The notes below the pieces were generated by a model. It had not been told where the DNA came from, made no database searches, and worked only from the letters and a program-made list of their open reading frames with translations. Source: Acidobacteriota bacterium (lineage in GTDB: Bacteria > Acidobacteriota > Terriglobia > Terriglobales > Acidobacteriaceae). Taken from it: DNA of 39,637 nucleotides. The stretch lies in assembly GCA_003225215.1 (NCBI GenBank), contig QIBC01000013.1, positions 1 through 39,637 on the forward strand, given 5' to 3'. This document shows, piece after piece, positions 26,943 through 34,935 of this stretch. Position numbers and translations under genes: made by a program. Numbering within the stretch: position 1 is the stretch's first letter; every line of letters starts with the position of its first letter.

Positions 26943-28565
26943 ATGCTTCGTCGCTTTCTTCACGCAGTGAATGCCATTTTCTGCGGGCACATTGTTGTGC
27001 GCCTTGGATCAGTGGTTCTGGTCCCGCTGTTCCTGAAGTACTGGTCGGCCAGCCTGTATGGAGAGTACCTGGCTTTGTTTGCGACCGTAAGTTATCTCAC
27101 GAGCCTGGATATCGGCATGCAACAGGCAGTCGTTAATCGATTGACGCAAGCTTATGCCAGAGATGACTTCGAAGACTATCGGGCTGTGCAAAACACCGCG
27201 TTAGCCTTCTATGTCAGTCTATCTGTCTCCGTCACTTTCGCTGTGGCGATGTTCGTGTGGCTCTTGCCTGTTCCGCAGTGGATCGGCCTGAAGCTGACCA
27301 AGCCGAATATCGCAACGCTCGTCATTGTCTTGCTCACCTCTTATGTGATGTGGTCGATGCCGGTTCGGCTGATCAGTTCCATTTACCAAACTATGGGTGA
27401 TATGGCGCGCTCGCAGTGGTTGGCGAATGCCCAGTTGCTGTTGGCCATGTTGCTCTCGGCGGTGGTCCTGGTTGCCGGTGGAGGGATGTTGGCCATTGCC
27501 TTTGTGCAACTTCTGACTATCGTTCCCTTGGTTGCATTCGTGCTATTAGACGTGCACCGTCGTCTGCCGGAATTTTTCCCCAGCCTTGCGAACGCCAAAT
27601 TTTCTGTATTTAAAGACCTCGGACATCCGAGTCTTCTTTTCGCTCTATTACTCCTCGGCAACCTGATCGCCTATCAGGGCAGCGTTCTTGTGGTCTCGGT
27701 AGCTATGGGCGGCCTCGCCGTGGCTGTGCTGTCGATGTCCAAGGCGATCATTGACGTGATTCGTCAGGCGCTGTATAGCATCACGCTTGCGCTCTGTCCT
27801 CAATTCGCGCGCATGGAAGCCCTCGGCGACTTTGAAGGATTGCGTGTGGTCCATCGCGTCACCGTTGCGGCAACAAGCGTCATTACTCTGGCGCTGGTTG
27901 CCTGCGCGTGGTACGAAGGCGCGCAGATTATAACGGTCTGGACTCGCGGGCGCATCGAGCCCGATGTGATGTTGTTGCGTCTTTTTCTAGTGCTGCTTGC
28001 TTTCCAGACTCCTTGGGCCGCAAGTTCAACCGTAGCAACTGCTATTAACCGCCATCAGGTGCAAGCTGTCGGGTATTTCTTATCAGCGGTCGTGGGGCTT
28101 GGCATTGTGATGGCCTTGGTTCCGTTCCTTGGAACCTGGGCAGTACCCTTGGGACTGACACTGGGGGAGGCGCTTGGCTGCTACCATTTCGTGATCAAAG
28201 CCACATGTCAGATCATCGGCGAGCCTTATGGCGCCTTTGCCTTCCGCTTTTGGCTCGGTTTCGCAACAGTGGCCACAGCCACCCTCGGCGCTGCCTTCGC
28301 AATACATTCCATGCTCCCCAGACTGATGCTGCTTCGCTGGATTGTTATGGCTTCATTCACTCTCGTGGTCGCGACCGCGGCCGGGTTGATGGCGTTGCTG
28401 ACGCGAGACGATCGCGAGTTGTTGTTTTCGCGGCTGCGTCCTTTCGTCGACAGCCTTCGACCAGCAGCCTGGCCGCGACGATATCCAAAACAATGTCCTG
28501 TTTTGGCGCACGAAGAAATTCCTATGAATGCGGAAGTGACTTTCCCCCGCCAAATGGGAAACTGA
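26943..28565 (+). CDS. Wzx-type polysaccharide flippase (MOP superfamily)
   Basis: A polytopic membrane protein of 540 residues with roughly 12-14 hydrophobic helices and almost no large soluble part. The N-terminal arrangement (NAIFCGHIVVRLGSVVLVPL then SLYGEYLALFATVSYLTSLD) is typical of Wzx/RfbX transporters that move lipid-linked sugar repeat units across the inner membrane. I prefer ATG 26943 (MLRRFLHAVNAIF) over the upstream in-frame TTG at 26889. The last 60 residues are soluble and basic. Its place directly after the NRPS and hydrolase genes, rather than among the glycosyltransferases, suggests the exported unit may be completed with the peptide first. It could alternatively export the peptide itself. 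The family call is firm; the substrate is inferred. Confidence 0.85.
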   Translation: MLRRFLHAVNAIFCGHIVVRLGSVVLVPLFLKYWSASLYGEYLALFATVSYLTSLDIGMQQAVVNRLTQAYARDDFEDYRAVQNTALAFYVSLSVSVTFAVAMFVWLLPVPQWIGLKLTKPNIATLVIVLLTSYVMWSMPVRLISSIYQTMGDMARSQWLANAQLLLAMLLSAVVLVAGGGMLAIAFVQLLTIVPLVAFVLLDVHRRLPEFFPSLANAKFSVFKDLGHPSLLFALLLLGNLIAYQGSVLVVSVAMGGLAVAVLSMSKAIIDVIRQALYSITLALCPQFARMEALGDFEGLRVVHRVTVAATSVITLALVACAWYEGAQIITVWTRGRIEPDVMLLRLFLVLLAFQTPWAASSTVATAINRHQVQAVGYFLSAVVGLGIVMALVPFLGTWAVPLGLTLGEALGCYHFVIKATCQIIGEPYGAFAFRFWLGFATVATATLGAAFAIHSMLPRLMLLRWIVMASFTLVVATAAGLMALLTRDDRELLFSRLRPFVDSLRPAAWPRRYPKQCPVLAHEEIPMNAEVTFPRQMGN

Positions 28566-28671
28566 GTTTCTAATCCAGAACCCTAGGTTCCGTTTCCAAT
28601 CTGGATGAAAGCCACCGGCTGGGCTCTCCAGCCTGAATATCTGAGTTCTCACCATCTTCCGAGGTAATCCA

Positions 28672-30492
28672 ATGAAACACCCACTCTCGTCGTTCGTATT
28701 CGCATGTCTTTTGTCAGTGTTCGCGATTCCTGCAGTCGCGCAACTGCAGGAACCGACTCAACCCATCAACATCATCATCGACTCTGATATGTCTTCGGAC
28801 GTGGATGACGTCGGTGACCACGCAGTCTTGTGGGCGCTGGCTAATCGGGGCGAAGTTAATGTTCTGGCGATTATCGCTTCGTCAGCTAATGACTACAGTG
28901 CTCCGGTAATGCGCGCTATTGCGAATTACTATGCTCATTCCGAGGTTCCCATTGGTGCGCACAAGGGAAGTACGCCTACTGTTGAAAATGCGGCCTGGAG
29001 CCCCTACGCACAAGGTGTCGCGAATCGATTCGGGACTACAGGGGACACGCGCTTCAACTACCCGGATGCGGTAACTGTTTACCGGCAGACGTTAGCAAAG
29101 GCACCCGACCAAAGCGTGTACATTGTGGCATGCGGTTTCTATCAACCTTTGCAGGCCCTTCTGCAAAGCCCGCCCGACGCGATCAGTCCGCTTACCGGCA
29201 GGGAGCTCGTCGCGCAAAAAGTTAAGCGCTTCGTGCCCTCCGCCGGTGTTTACCCTTACGGAAGCGAGCACAACTTCCGGGTTGATGCGGATGCCGCTAA
29301 ATACGTAATTGACAACTGGCCGGGTGAGATTGTTGCTGTTGGATTCGACGTAGGCGTGGACGTGATCACCGGTCCTTCTCCCTCCTCCGATCCTGGCCAG
29401 GATCCCGTTAAGTTCGCTTACAACTTGTATGCTTCCCCAACGGATCCGGCTTGGGGACAGGCTGCACTGCTGTTTGCGGCGCGTGGTGGTATTGGGACTA
29501 ACTTCTCTCTTGATGGTTATAACGGGGTGATCACCCTTGAAGACGCTAGCCAGTCAAGTCCCGGCTACGATATCTGGTTCCAAACCCCGAACGCCGGGCA
29601 TTCATATGTCAACAAGTTAATGTCAGCCAGCGCCATGGCGGCAATTCTCAATCCTCTGCTGCAGGGCTCATCTAACATGCCTATCTTGCGCAGCATCTCT
29701 CCCTCTAGCGTTACGGTTGGAGCATCAGGACAAACGATCTCACTGACGGGCACAAACTTCTTTAGCGACTCCCAAGTTTCCATTAATGGGAGCGCTCGCA
29801 CGACTACATACGTGAGTGGCAGACAGCTCAATGTTCAGCTCAACAGTAGCGATCTGGCTCAAGCCGGGATTCAACCACTGGCAGTTCTAAACTCCAGCGA
29901 AGGAAACTGGACGTCCAGCAAGATCAATCTCACAATTCTGAACCCAGCTCCTGTACTCTCGAGTATCACGCCGGCAAGTGTCGCAGCAGGGACTTCGGGC
30001 TTCACGCTGACGGCAAATGGGAGTGGTTTTGTTGGTGCTTCGGTCGTGCAAGTAAATGGGGCTAACCGAGCTACTACACCCGTCAGCGGTACTCAATTGA
30101 CCGCGGCAATACCTGCTTCAGATGTGGCGGTGGGAGGATATCTTTCTATCACTGCCTCGAGTCCCGGTCCTGGCGGCGGAACATCCGGCGCAGTCACTTT
30201 GACCGTCAATAATCCGCGTCCAGCTGTCTCCAGCGTTTCACCAAATCCGATCCTCGCGATGTCTGGCACCTACACGCTTACTGTCAGCGGCTCCGGATTT
30301 AATCGAGCATCGGCTGTAACTGTCGACGGCAAGGTAATCCCGACGACACTCGTAAGTTCAACTCAGCTTACGGCTCAAGTGCCTAATAATGACTTGCTAA
30401 TTGGGCAACATGCCGTTGCAGTGTCGAACCCCGGTCCGGGAGGCGGCACATCCAATTCCGTTACCGTGACCGTAATCTCCACGCTACTCTGA
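28672..30492 (+). CDS. Secreted nucleoside-hydrolase-like protein with three C-terminal IPT/TIG repeats
   Basis: A signal peptide (residues 1-23, ending AVA before QLQEP) precedes an IU-nucleoside-hydrolase fold. The calcium and ribose binding signature reads IIIDSDMSSDVDD (D37, D39, D43, D45, D46), matching the D-x-D-M-x-x-D-x-D-D version of the family. The hydrolase domain runs to about residue 335. Three Ig-like IPT/TIG repeats follow, each starting around a P-x-(L/V)-x-S-(I/V)-(S/T)-P motif: residues about 340-423, 424-515 and 516-605. The protein would cleave a ribosyl or related N-glycosidic bond outside the cytoplasm. GAGG occurs upstream of ATG 28672. It is 106 bp after the flippase and ends at a strong terminator, so it may be the last gene of the long + strand unit. 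The substrate is unknown. Confidence 0.82.
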   Translation: MKHPLSSFVFACLLSVFAIPAVAQLQEPTQPINIIIDSDMSSDVDDVGDHAVLWALANRGEVNVLAIIASSANDYSAPVMRAIANYYAHSEVPIGAHKGSTPTVENAAWSPYAQGVANRFGTTGDTRFNYPDAVTVYRQTLAKAPDQSVYIVACGFYQPLQALLQSPPDAISPLTGRELVAQKVKRFVPSAGVYPYGSEHNFRVDADAAKYVIDNWPGEIVAVGFDVGVDVITGPSPSSDPGQDPVKFAYNLYASPTDPAWGQAALLFAARGGIGTNFSLDGYNGVITLEDASQSSPGYDIWFQTPNAGHSYVNKLMSASAMAAILNPLLQGSSNMPILRSISPSSVTVGASGQTISLTGTNFFSDSQVSINGSARTTTYVSGRQLNVQLNSSDLAQAGIQPLAVLNSSEGNWTSSKINLTILNPAPVLSSITPASVAAGTSGFTLTANGSGFVGASVVQVNGANRATTPVSGTQLTAAIPASDVAVGGYLSITASSPGPGGGTSGAVTLTVNNPRPAVSSVSPNPILAMSGTYTLTVSGSGFNRASAVTVDGKVIPTTLVSSTQLTAQVPNNDLLIGQHAVAVSNPGPGGGTSNSVTVTVISTLL

Positions 30493-30546
30493 TCAAAATA
30501 GAACTGCTTCGAATATCAATAATTAAGACAGAGGCAGAGTTTTGAA

Positions 30547-30572
30547 CGTGCTGAGGTAATGGCCTCAGCACG
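30547..30572. other. Perfect 10-bp hairpin next to the terminator
   Basis: CGTGCTGAGG (30547-30556) pairs exactly with CCTCAGCACG (30563-30572) around a 6-nt loop, with no T-run after it. It lies 5 nt before the terminator stem, so the two hairpins form a tandem structure between convergent genes. Confidence 0.7.
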
Positions 30573-30577
30573 ACGGG

Positions 30578-30614
30578 AAAGAGCCAGCTCTCAGAAGGGC
30601 TGGCTCTTTTTTTT
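30578..30614 (+). terminator. Rho-independent terminator after the nucleoside-hydrolase gene
   Basis: An 11-bp perfect stem (AAAGAGCCAGC at 30578-30588 with GCTGGCTCTTT at 30599-30609) and a 10-nt loop, with eight T residues at 30607-30614. It directly abuts the stop codon of the convergent S8 peptidase gene, so it insulates the two transcription units from each other. Confidence 0.92.
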
Positions 30615-32107
30615 CACTGAATGGTCGTCTGGCAAGACAGGTTGGAACAGGAAACCGTGACATTCAGGCTCAAGAAATTTTGCCACGCCTGCACGGCCTG
30701 ATACGTGTCCAGCACGCCAAATCCATATCCGATCTGCGGAATCGGTTGCGCATGAGAAAGAGACTGTGCCGCAGTGCTTTGATTCAGCAGATCAATGTTC
30801 GCAGCGTTGAGACTGGCCATTAAGGCCACGGTTCCGGAAACGAACGGTGTACTGAACGAGGTCCCCCATCCTAGTGCGTAGGTTTGGTTTGGATAGGTTG
30901 TCAGCACTGCTTCTCCGGGCGCGGAAATCCATACTGGTGGTGTGCCGTAATTAGAGAATGAGGAGGGTGTGTTCGTGTTCGATGTCGATGCCGTATCGAT
31001 CACGTTCGGCAGTCCGGAGGGGAAGACGACGGTCATGGAAGCGCTATTGCCGGCCGACCCCACGCAGATCACGTTCTTGGTGGTTGCATAAGTGATTGCA
31101 TTGGCGAGTTCAACCGACGGGCTCGCGAACTCGAAGCTCATGCTGATGATCTTCGCGTGATGGTTTACGGCATAGTAGACAGCGCGCAGAACGTCCGACT
31201 CATAGCCGACGCCGCTTGCGCTGAATGCTTTTAGTGGCATTAGCGAAGCATTCGGAGCGACTAGATGTACGATTCCAGCCGTCATGGTTCCATGCCCGAA
31301 AGCCGAGTATCGGGATTGGTCGACCACTCCAACCGTAGATTGATCGACCACTCCAACCGTAGACTGATCGATCACGCCTGCCGAGGAGGAATTTAGTGGG
31401 GCCGGAGAACCGTCCACCACCCCAACGGTAGATTGCGTGAGGTCGGCCATCTCTGAACCGCCGTCGGTGTTGCGTGTGAAATCGTAGCCATAAACCAGGT
31501 TGGGGGCGAGAATCGTATTGTTTGGGTCGACGCCGGTGTCGATCAAAGCGACTGTAGTTCCTGAGCCACTAACTGCAAATGCAGACTGCGCCTCCGCAGT
31601 TCGCACAATTTGATTCGGAGTCTGTATGAGATATCCCTCCCAAACCGCTGCTCCGAAATAAGAAACGAGCGTTCTATCGTAGGCATACCAGGGCCAGACG
31701 TTCGTTGCTGCTGGAGGGGTATGCCCGGACTGATCGGGCTCGGCGCTAATTACTCCACCGGCGGACAATAACTGAGTGAGGAACAGCGCTGAGTCGATGA
31801 GTCCGGAAGATTGGACGACGAACAACTGACCGTCAGGATCACCCACGCTTTGCAATACCTGGCAACCGAGTAGCGAACAGGTCAGATTAATTCCCGACAG
31901 CCCCGCGATATCCCGCACAATAAAGCGGGAAGCACGGGAAGCATGGGAAGCAGAGGATGTTCCACCTAGCAGCTGCGCGTTTAGCCGGAGCGAAGCCGGC
32001 GTAGCCGCAAGGCCAGCCTGCAGTAGGACAACAAGTATCAAGCAGAAGAGTGCGACAAAGAAACGGGTTATTGCTCCTTTGCGGCAACCAAGATCCGTAG
32101 CTTTCAT
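30614..32107 (-). CDS. Secreted S8 (subtilisin-like) serine peptidase with an STVGVVD-repeat insert
   Basis: An exported subtilase. From ATG 32107 the N-terminus is MKATDLGCRKGAITRFFVAL followed by a hydrophobic stretch ending in ALAATPA, a good signal peptide; a GTG at 32155 would extend it by 16 residues and is less likely. The triad is visible: Asp190 in ALIDTGVD, His272 in FGHGTMTAG and Ser417 in GTSFSTPFVSG, plus the oxyanion region GSAGNSAS. Residues 30-165 probably form a propeptide. Between Asp and His lies an unusual repetitive insert (QSTVGVVDG, AGVIDQ, STVGVVDQ, STVGVVDQ). The protein likely degrades extracellular protein or processes envelope proteins. It follows the 171-residue small gene by 71 bp from this start, on the same strand. 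Confidence 0.88.
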   Translation of the reverse strand: MKATDLGCRKGAITRFFVALFCLILVVLLQAGLAATPASLRLNAQLLGGTSSASHASRASRFIVRDIAGLSGINLTCSLLGCQVLQSVGDPDGQLFVVQSSGLIDSALFLTQLLSAGGVISAEPDQSGHTPPAATNVWPWYAYDRTLVSYFGAAVWEGYLIQTPNQIVRTAEAQSAFAVSGSGTTVALIDTGVDPNNTILAPNLVYGYDFTRNTDGGSEMADLTQSTVGVVDGSPAPLNSSSAGVIDQSTVGVVDQSTVGVVDQSRYSAFGHGTMTAGIVHLVAPNASLMPLKAFSASGVGYESDVLRAVYYAVNHHAKIISMSFEFASPSVELANAITYATTKNVICVGSAGNSASMTVVFPSGLPNVIDTASTSNTNTPSSFSNYGTPPVWISAPGEAVLTTYPNQTYALGWGTSFSTPFVSGTVALMASLNAANIDLLNQSTAAQSLSHAQPIPQIGYGFGVLDTYQAVQAWQNFLSLNVTVSCSNLSCQTTIQ

Positions 32108-32177
32108 ATCCCGAAGCAGCTCCTCTGGGGAACAACACCTGAATGGATCCAGCACTCCTCAGGCTTAATTTCGTCCT

Positions 32178-32693
32178 CTACCTGTGCTGAGCCAGCGAAT
32201 GCGTGGCTGCGCTTGCTTTTTGTCTCTTGCCAGCCGAACCGCTCTCTGATTCCAATTCGATATTGGTGATCGGCAGGTACACAGGATGTCTGCGGTCCAT
32301 TGCGAGCGAAAGTTTTAGATCATTCCTGACATCAAATTCGAGGCGAAATTCACCGTTGTCGTTGCTCATGGTGCGGGCAATATTCCCACCGCGCCCCTGC
32401 AGGGCGACCGGAATCCCCGCTGCGGGATGACCCGGCCTCGCACTGTCTAGAATTTGACCGACCAGAGAAGCACGTTCAGAATCGGAGTTCTTGTCGATTT
32501 GCATGTCGACATATACAGAACCGATCCGGTATAGCAATTGTCGTCCAGACACAACCGAGGCTCTCGCTCCGGGAGGCAGCGCTTGCGCCCTGCTGTCGAA
32601 CAAGAGTTCAAAGCAGTCAGTTAAGTCGTTCTCATCGTTCTTTCGAATGGCGATCGAGGCTTTTACGCTCAAGACGATCCGGTCTGCAGCCAT
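32178..32693 (-). CDS. Small protein with carboxypeptidase-regulatory-like (Ig-fold) domain
   Basis: 171 residues, no signal peptide or membrane segment. The middle (about residues 75-145), ASLVGQILDSARPGHPAAG, then PVALQGRGG, TMSNDNGEFRLEF and RHPVYLPITNIE, matches the pattern of CarboxypepD_reg-like domains: V-x-G-x-V-x-D, a G-[V/I]-x-V strand and T-x-x-x-G-x-F. The N-terminal 60 residues are unassigned and the C-terminus is Ala/Ser/Lys-rich. A good ribosome site (AGGAG, 9 nt before the start) supports expression. It lies upstream of the S8 peptidase on the same strand with only a short gap, so the two are probably one unit. The function is not recognised; similar small proteins often accompany sigma-factor or peptidase genes in related bacteria. 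Confidence 0.65.
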   Translation of the reverse strand: MAADRIVLSVKASIAIRKNDENDLTDCFELLFDSRAQALPPGARASVVSGRQLLYRIGSVYVDMQIDKNSDSERASLVGQILDSARPGHPAAGIPVALQGRGGNIARTMSNDNGEFRLEFDVRNDLKLSLAMDRRHPVYLPITNIELESESGSAGKRQKASAATHSLAQHR

Positions 32694-33022
32694 AATATGG
32701 AGCTCCTGAGCCCGCGAGCGCGATGGTGAGGCATGCTCTCATCAAACGCGCACAGTGGTGCGGGGAGAGTAGATGCCGGACTGTCAACTTGCGTTGTTTC
32801 CCGTGAAACAATTTTTCGGGAAAGGTTGACCTCAGCCGCCAGATACCTTGGTTGCCCGCACCGCCTGCGTTGCACGCGTCACCGCTGGCCGTCTTCGCCG
32901 CCTCGTTAGTGTGAGAGTCACGCCCAGCAGCTTTCGTCCATTCTCTCGCTGGATAGGCCGAGCGAAACGAGCCCCGCTTGCACAGCGAGGCTCTTTGAGG
33001 ACAGAAAGGGAGATGGAGTAGA
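32694..33022. other. 329-bp intergenic region with no convincing gene
   Basis: Both neighbours are on the minus strand. The stretch holds the GlsB 3' hairpin (32969-32993), an imperfect palindrome TTTCCCG...CGGGAAA (32797-32803 with 32817-32823) that has no T-run, and probably the promoter of the 171-residue gene. I could not place a confident -35/-10 pair. Reading frames crossing it look like shadows without family features. Confidence 0.5.
32969..32993 (-). terminator. Possible weak terminator after the GlsB-like gene
   Basis: A 10-bp stem with one G-T pair and a 5-nt loop (GAGCCCCGCT/AGCGAGGCTC on the + strand), 29 nt downstream of the GlsB-like stop. It is followed on the minus strand only by GTTTCG, so the T-tract is poor and termination is uncertain. 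Confidence 0.4.
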
Positions 33023-33307
33023 TCAAGCCACTTTTCGCAATCCACCGCTTCCAGTTGTTCGTCCACTTCCAGTCACAAGCCGGAAGACCCATGTCAGGAT
33101 GACGGCACCCACGATCGCTACCAATATGGTATAGAGCATGCCCCCTTGGCCTGCGAAACCAAGAGCGCGCATGATCCAGCCACCTACAACCGCGCCGACA
33201 ATGCCGACAACGATATCCATCAGAGGACCGTATCCCGAGCCGCGCATAATTTTTCCAGTCGCCCATCCCGCGATAAGGCCGACGATTATCCACCAGAGCA
33301 AATGCAT
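33023..33307 (-). CDS. GlsB/YeaQ/YmgE-family small membrane protein
   Basis: 94 residues with three hydrophobic segments: LLWWIIVGLIAGWATG, a glycine-rich middle (MDIVVGIVGAVVGGWIM) and MLYTILVAIVGAVILTWVF. The GWATGKIMRGSGYG turn after helix 1 is diagnostic of the transglycosylase-associated/GlsB family, small inner-membrane proteins induced by envelope or general stress; their exact activity is not established. A perfect AGGAGG lies 5 nt before the ATG, predicting strong translation. The gene is divergent from the fucosidase gene, and the 224-bp space between them presumably contains both promoters. Confidence 0.92.
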   Translation of the reverse strand: MHLLWWIIVGLIAGWATGKIMRGSGYGPLMDIVVGIVGAVVGGWIMRALGFAGQGGMLYTILVAIVGAVILTWVFRLVTGSGRTTGSGGLRKVA

Positions 33308-33312
33308 AGAAA

Positions 33313-33318
33313 CCTCCT
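33313..33318 (-). promoter_or_regulatory. Strong Shine-Dalgarno of the GlsB-like gene
   Basis: AGGAGG on the minus strand, 5 nt before ATG 33307, a consensus site that fixes the start and predicts high expression of this stress-type membrane protein. Confidence 0.8.
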
Positions 33319-33531
33319 GTTCTTTGGCGTATAGGAATCGGATACTGACTGGGCAGCTGTTGGTTTGCCAGATTCGCGCGAATTCGAGCGTTGCTGTCCA
33401 GCAGGTTCTTCGCTCAACTCACACCTTGGTGGGTCCTCACAAAAGAAGTGTGTGCAGGTGTATCCGTCGCGAGTACGCGTGCTTCTTGCCTAATGAAATG
33501 TGTCTCGGCAGTCTTGTTAAGATGGGCAGCC

Positions 33532-34932
33532 GTGAAACGCTATCTTTCTGTCCTGATTCTTTTTCCGCTCCTCGTCTTTAAGGCTAATGCAGCGTTTGCG
33601 CAAACCCGAACTTCCGATCCCGAGTCACCCGAGGCGAAGCAGGCGCGGCTAGCCTGGTTCAAAGACGCCAAGTACGGTCTTTTCATCCACTGGGGACTCT
33701 ATGCCATCCCGGCCGGAGAATGGAAGGGCAGGCAGATTCCCGGACTGGGAGAGTGGATCATGAATCGCGCCCATATTCCGGTGGCCGAGTATGAGCAATT
33801 GGCGAAGCAGTGGAATCCGGTGAAATTCGACGCCGATGCCTGGGTGCAACTTGCCCAGGATGCCGGGATGAAATACATCGTGATCACGTCGAAACACCAC
33901 GATGGCTTTGCCATGTTTGATTCCAAGGTCAGCCGCTGGAACGTCGTGGCCGCGACGCCTTTTCATCGTGACATCCTCAAGGAACTCTCGGCCGCCTGCC
34001 AGAAGCACGGAATGCCGCTTGGCTTTTATTACTCACAATCGCAGGACTGGCATGAGCCAGGCGGCGCGGGCAACGATTGGGACTTTGGTCCCGATTTGGG
34101 ACCCGACAAGAAAGAACTCAAGGACTACGACGGATATCTTCGGGGCAAGGCCGAACCGCAAGTCCGCGAGCTGCTCACCAACTACGGTCCCGTCGCTCTC
34201 ATCTGGTTCGACACACCGCGAATGATGACCCCCGAACGCGCCCAGCGCTTTGCCGGCATTCTGCGCACGCTACAACCTAAAACGCTGATCGATGGCCGAC
34301 TCGGCGCTTCGGGCGACTATGTTTCTACGGGCGACAATGTGATTCCATCCGGCGTTCAGCAGGAATATTGGGAAGTGCCTGCCACCACAAATCACACCTG
34401 GGGCTTTCGCAAAGACGATCAGGATTGGAAGTCACCCGGGGAGATCACCTTCAAACTTGTAGATATCGTGAGCAAAGGCGGCAACTATCTGCTGAATGTG
34501 GGCCCGATGTCGAACGGAGTGATTCCGCAGGCGAGCCAGGACAATCTGCGGACTGTAGGGCGATGGCTGAAAGCGAACGGCGAAGCAGTCTACGGAGCCG
34601 GACCCTCGCCGTGGGGCGACGAATTTGGCGAGCCGAGCGCAAAGGGCACAAAAGACCTGCGCGGCCAGCCGCTCATGCTTGCGCACAACGAGTGGCGGGC
34701 AACCACGAAACCCGGAAAAGTCTACTTCACCTTCTTCCAGGAACCGCGCGTGGCATTCGATCTGCCGCCGATGAAGAACGCGATCAAGCGAGCCTATCAG
34801 CTCGCCGACGGCAAACCGGTAGAGGTCAAAGAGGAAGCGGGGAAGCGACAGCTCATTTTGTCACGTCCCATTTTGGATCCGATGGCTACTGTTGTTGTCG
34901 TTGAAATTGACGGCGCGAGCGCGGAAAGGTAA
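33532..34932 (+). CDS. Secreted GH29 alpha-L-fucosidase
   Basis: Hydrolyses alpha-linked L-fucose from glycans by a retaining mechanism. The GH29 barrel is clear: KYGLFIHWGLYAIPAGEW, YIVITSKHHDGFAMFDSKVS, PLGFYYSQSQDWHEPG and PVALIWFDTP with the nucleophile Asp227; WGFRKDDQDWKSPGEI and GNYLLNVGPMSNGVIP follow, then a C-terminal beta domain. With GTG 33532 the N-terminus is VKRYLSVLILFPLLVFKANA, a normal signal peptide ending in AFA before QTR. ATG 33493 or TTG 33391 would only add an unusual extension. The GH97 gene begins 3 bp after its stop, so they formed one operon for fucose- and hexose-containing polymer breakdown. Confidence 0.9.
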   Translation: MKRYLSVLILFPLLVFKANAAFAQTRTSDPESPEAKQARLAWFKDAKYGLFIHWGLYAIPAGEWKGRQIPGLGEWIMNRAHIPVAEYEQLAKQWNPVKFDADAWVQLAQDAGMKYIVITSKHHDGFAMFDSKVSRWNVVAATPFHRDILKELSAACQKHGMPLGFYYSQSQDWHEPGGAGNDWDFGPDLGPDKKELKDYDGYLRGKAEPQVRELLTNYGPVALIWFDTPRMMTPERAQRFAGILRTLQPKTLIDGRLGASGDYVSTGDNVIPSGVQQEYWEVPATTNHTWGFRKDDQDWKSPGEITFKLVDIVSKGGNYLLNVGPMSNGVIPQASQDNLRTVGRWLKANGEAVYGAGPSPWGDEFGEPSAKGTKDLRGQPLMLAHNEWRATTKPGKVYFTFFQEPRVAFDLPPMKNAIKRAYQLADGKPVEVKEEAGKRQLILSRPILDPMATVVVVEIDGASAER

Positions 34933-34935
34933 CGC

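Noticed and set aside
31317-31437. CRISPR-like array
   Set aside because: Repeats are contiguous, without unique spacers, and encode the STVGVVD repeats of the peptidase.
32782-32787. TTGACA-like -35 box on the minus strand upstream of the 171-residue gene
   Set aside because: No acceptable -10 element at 16-18 nt spacing, so a promoter cannot be supported.
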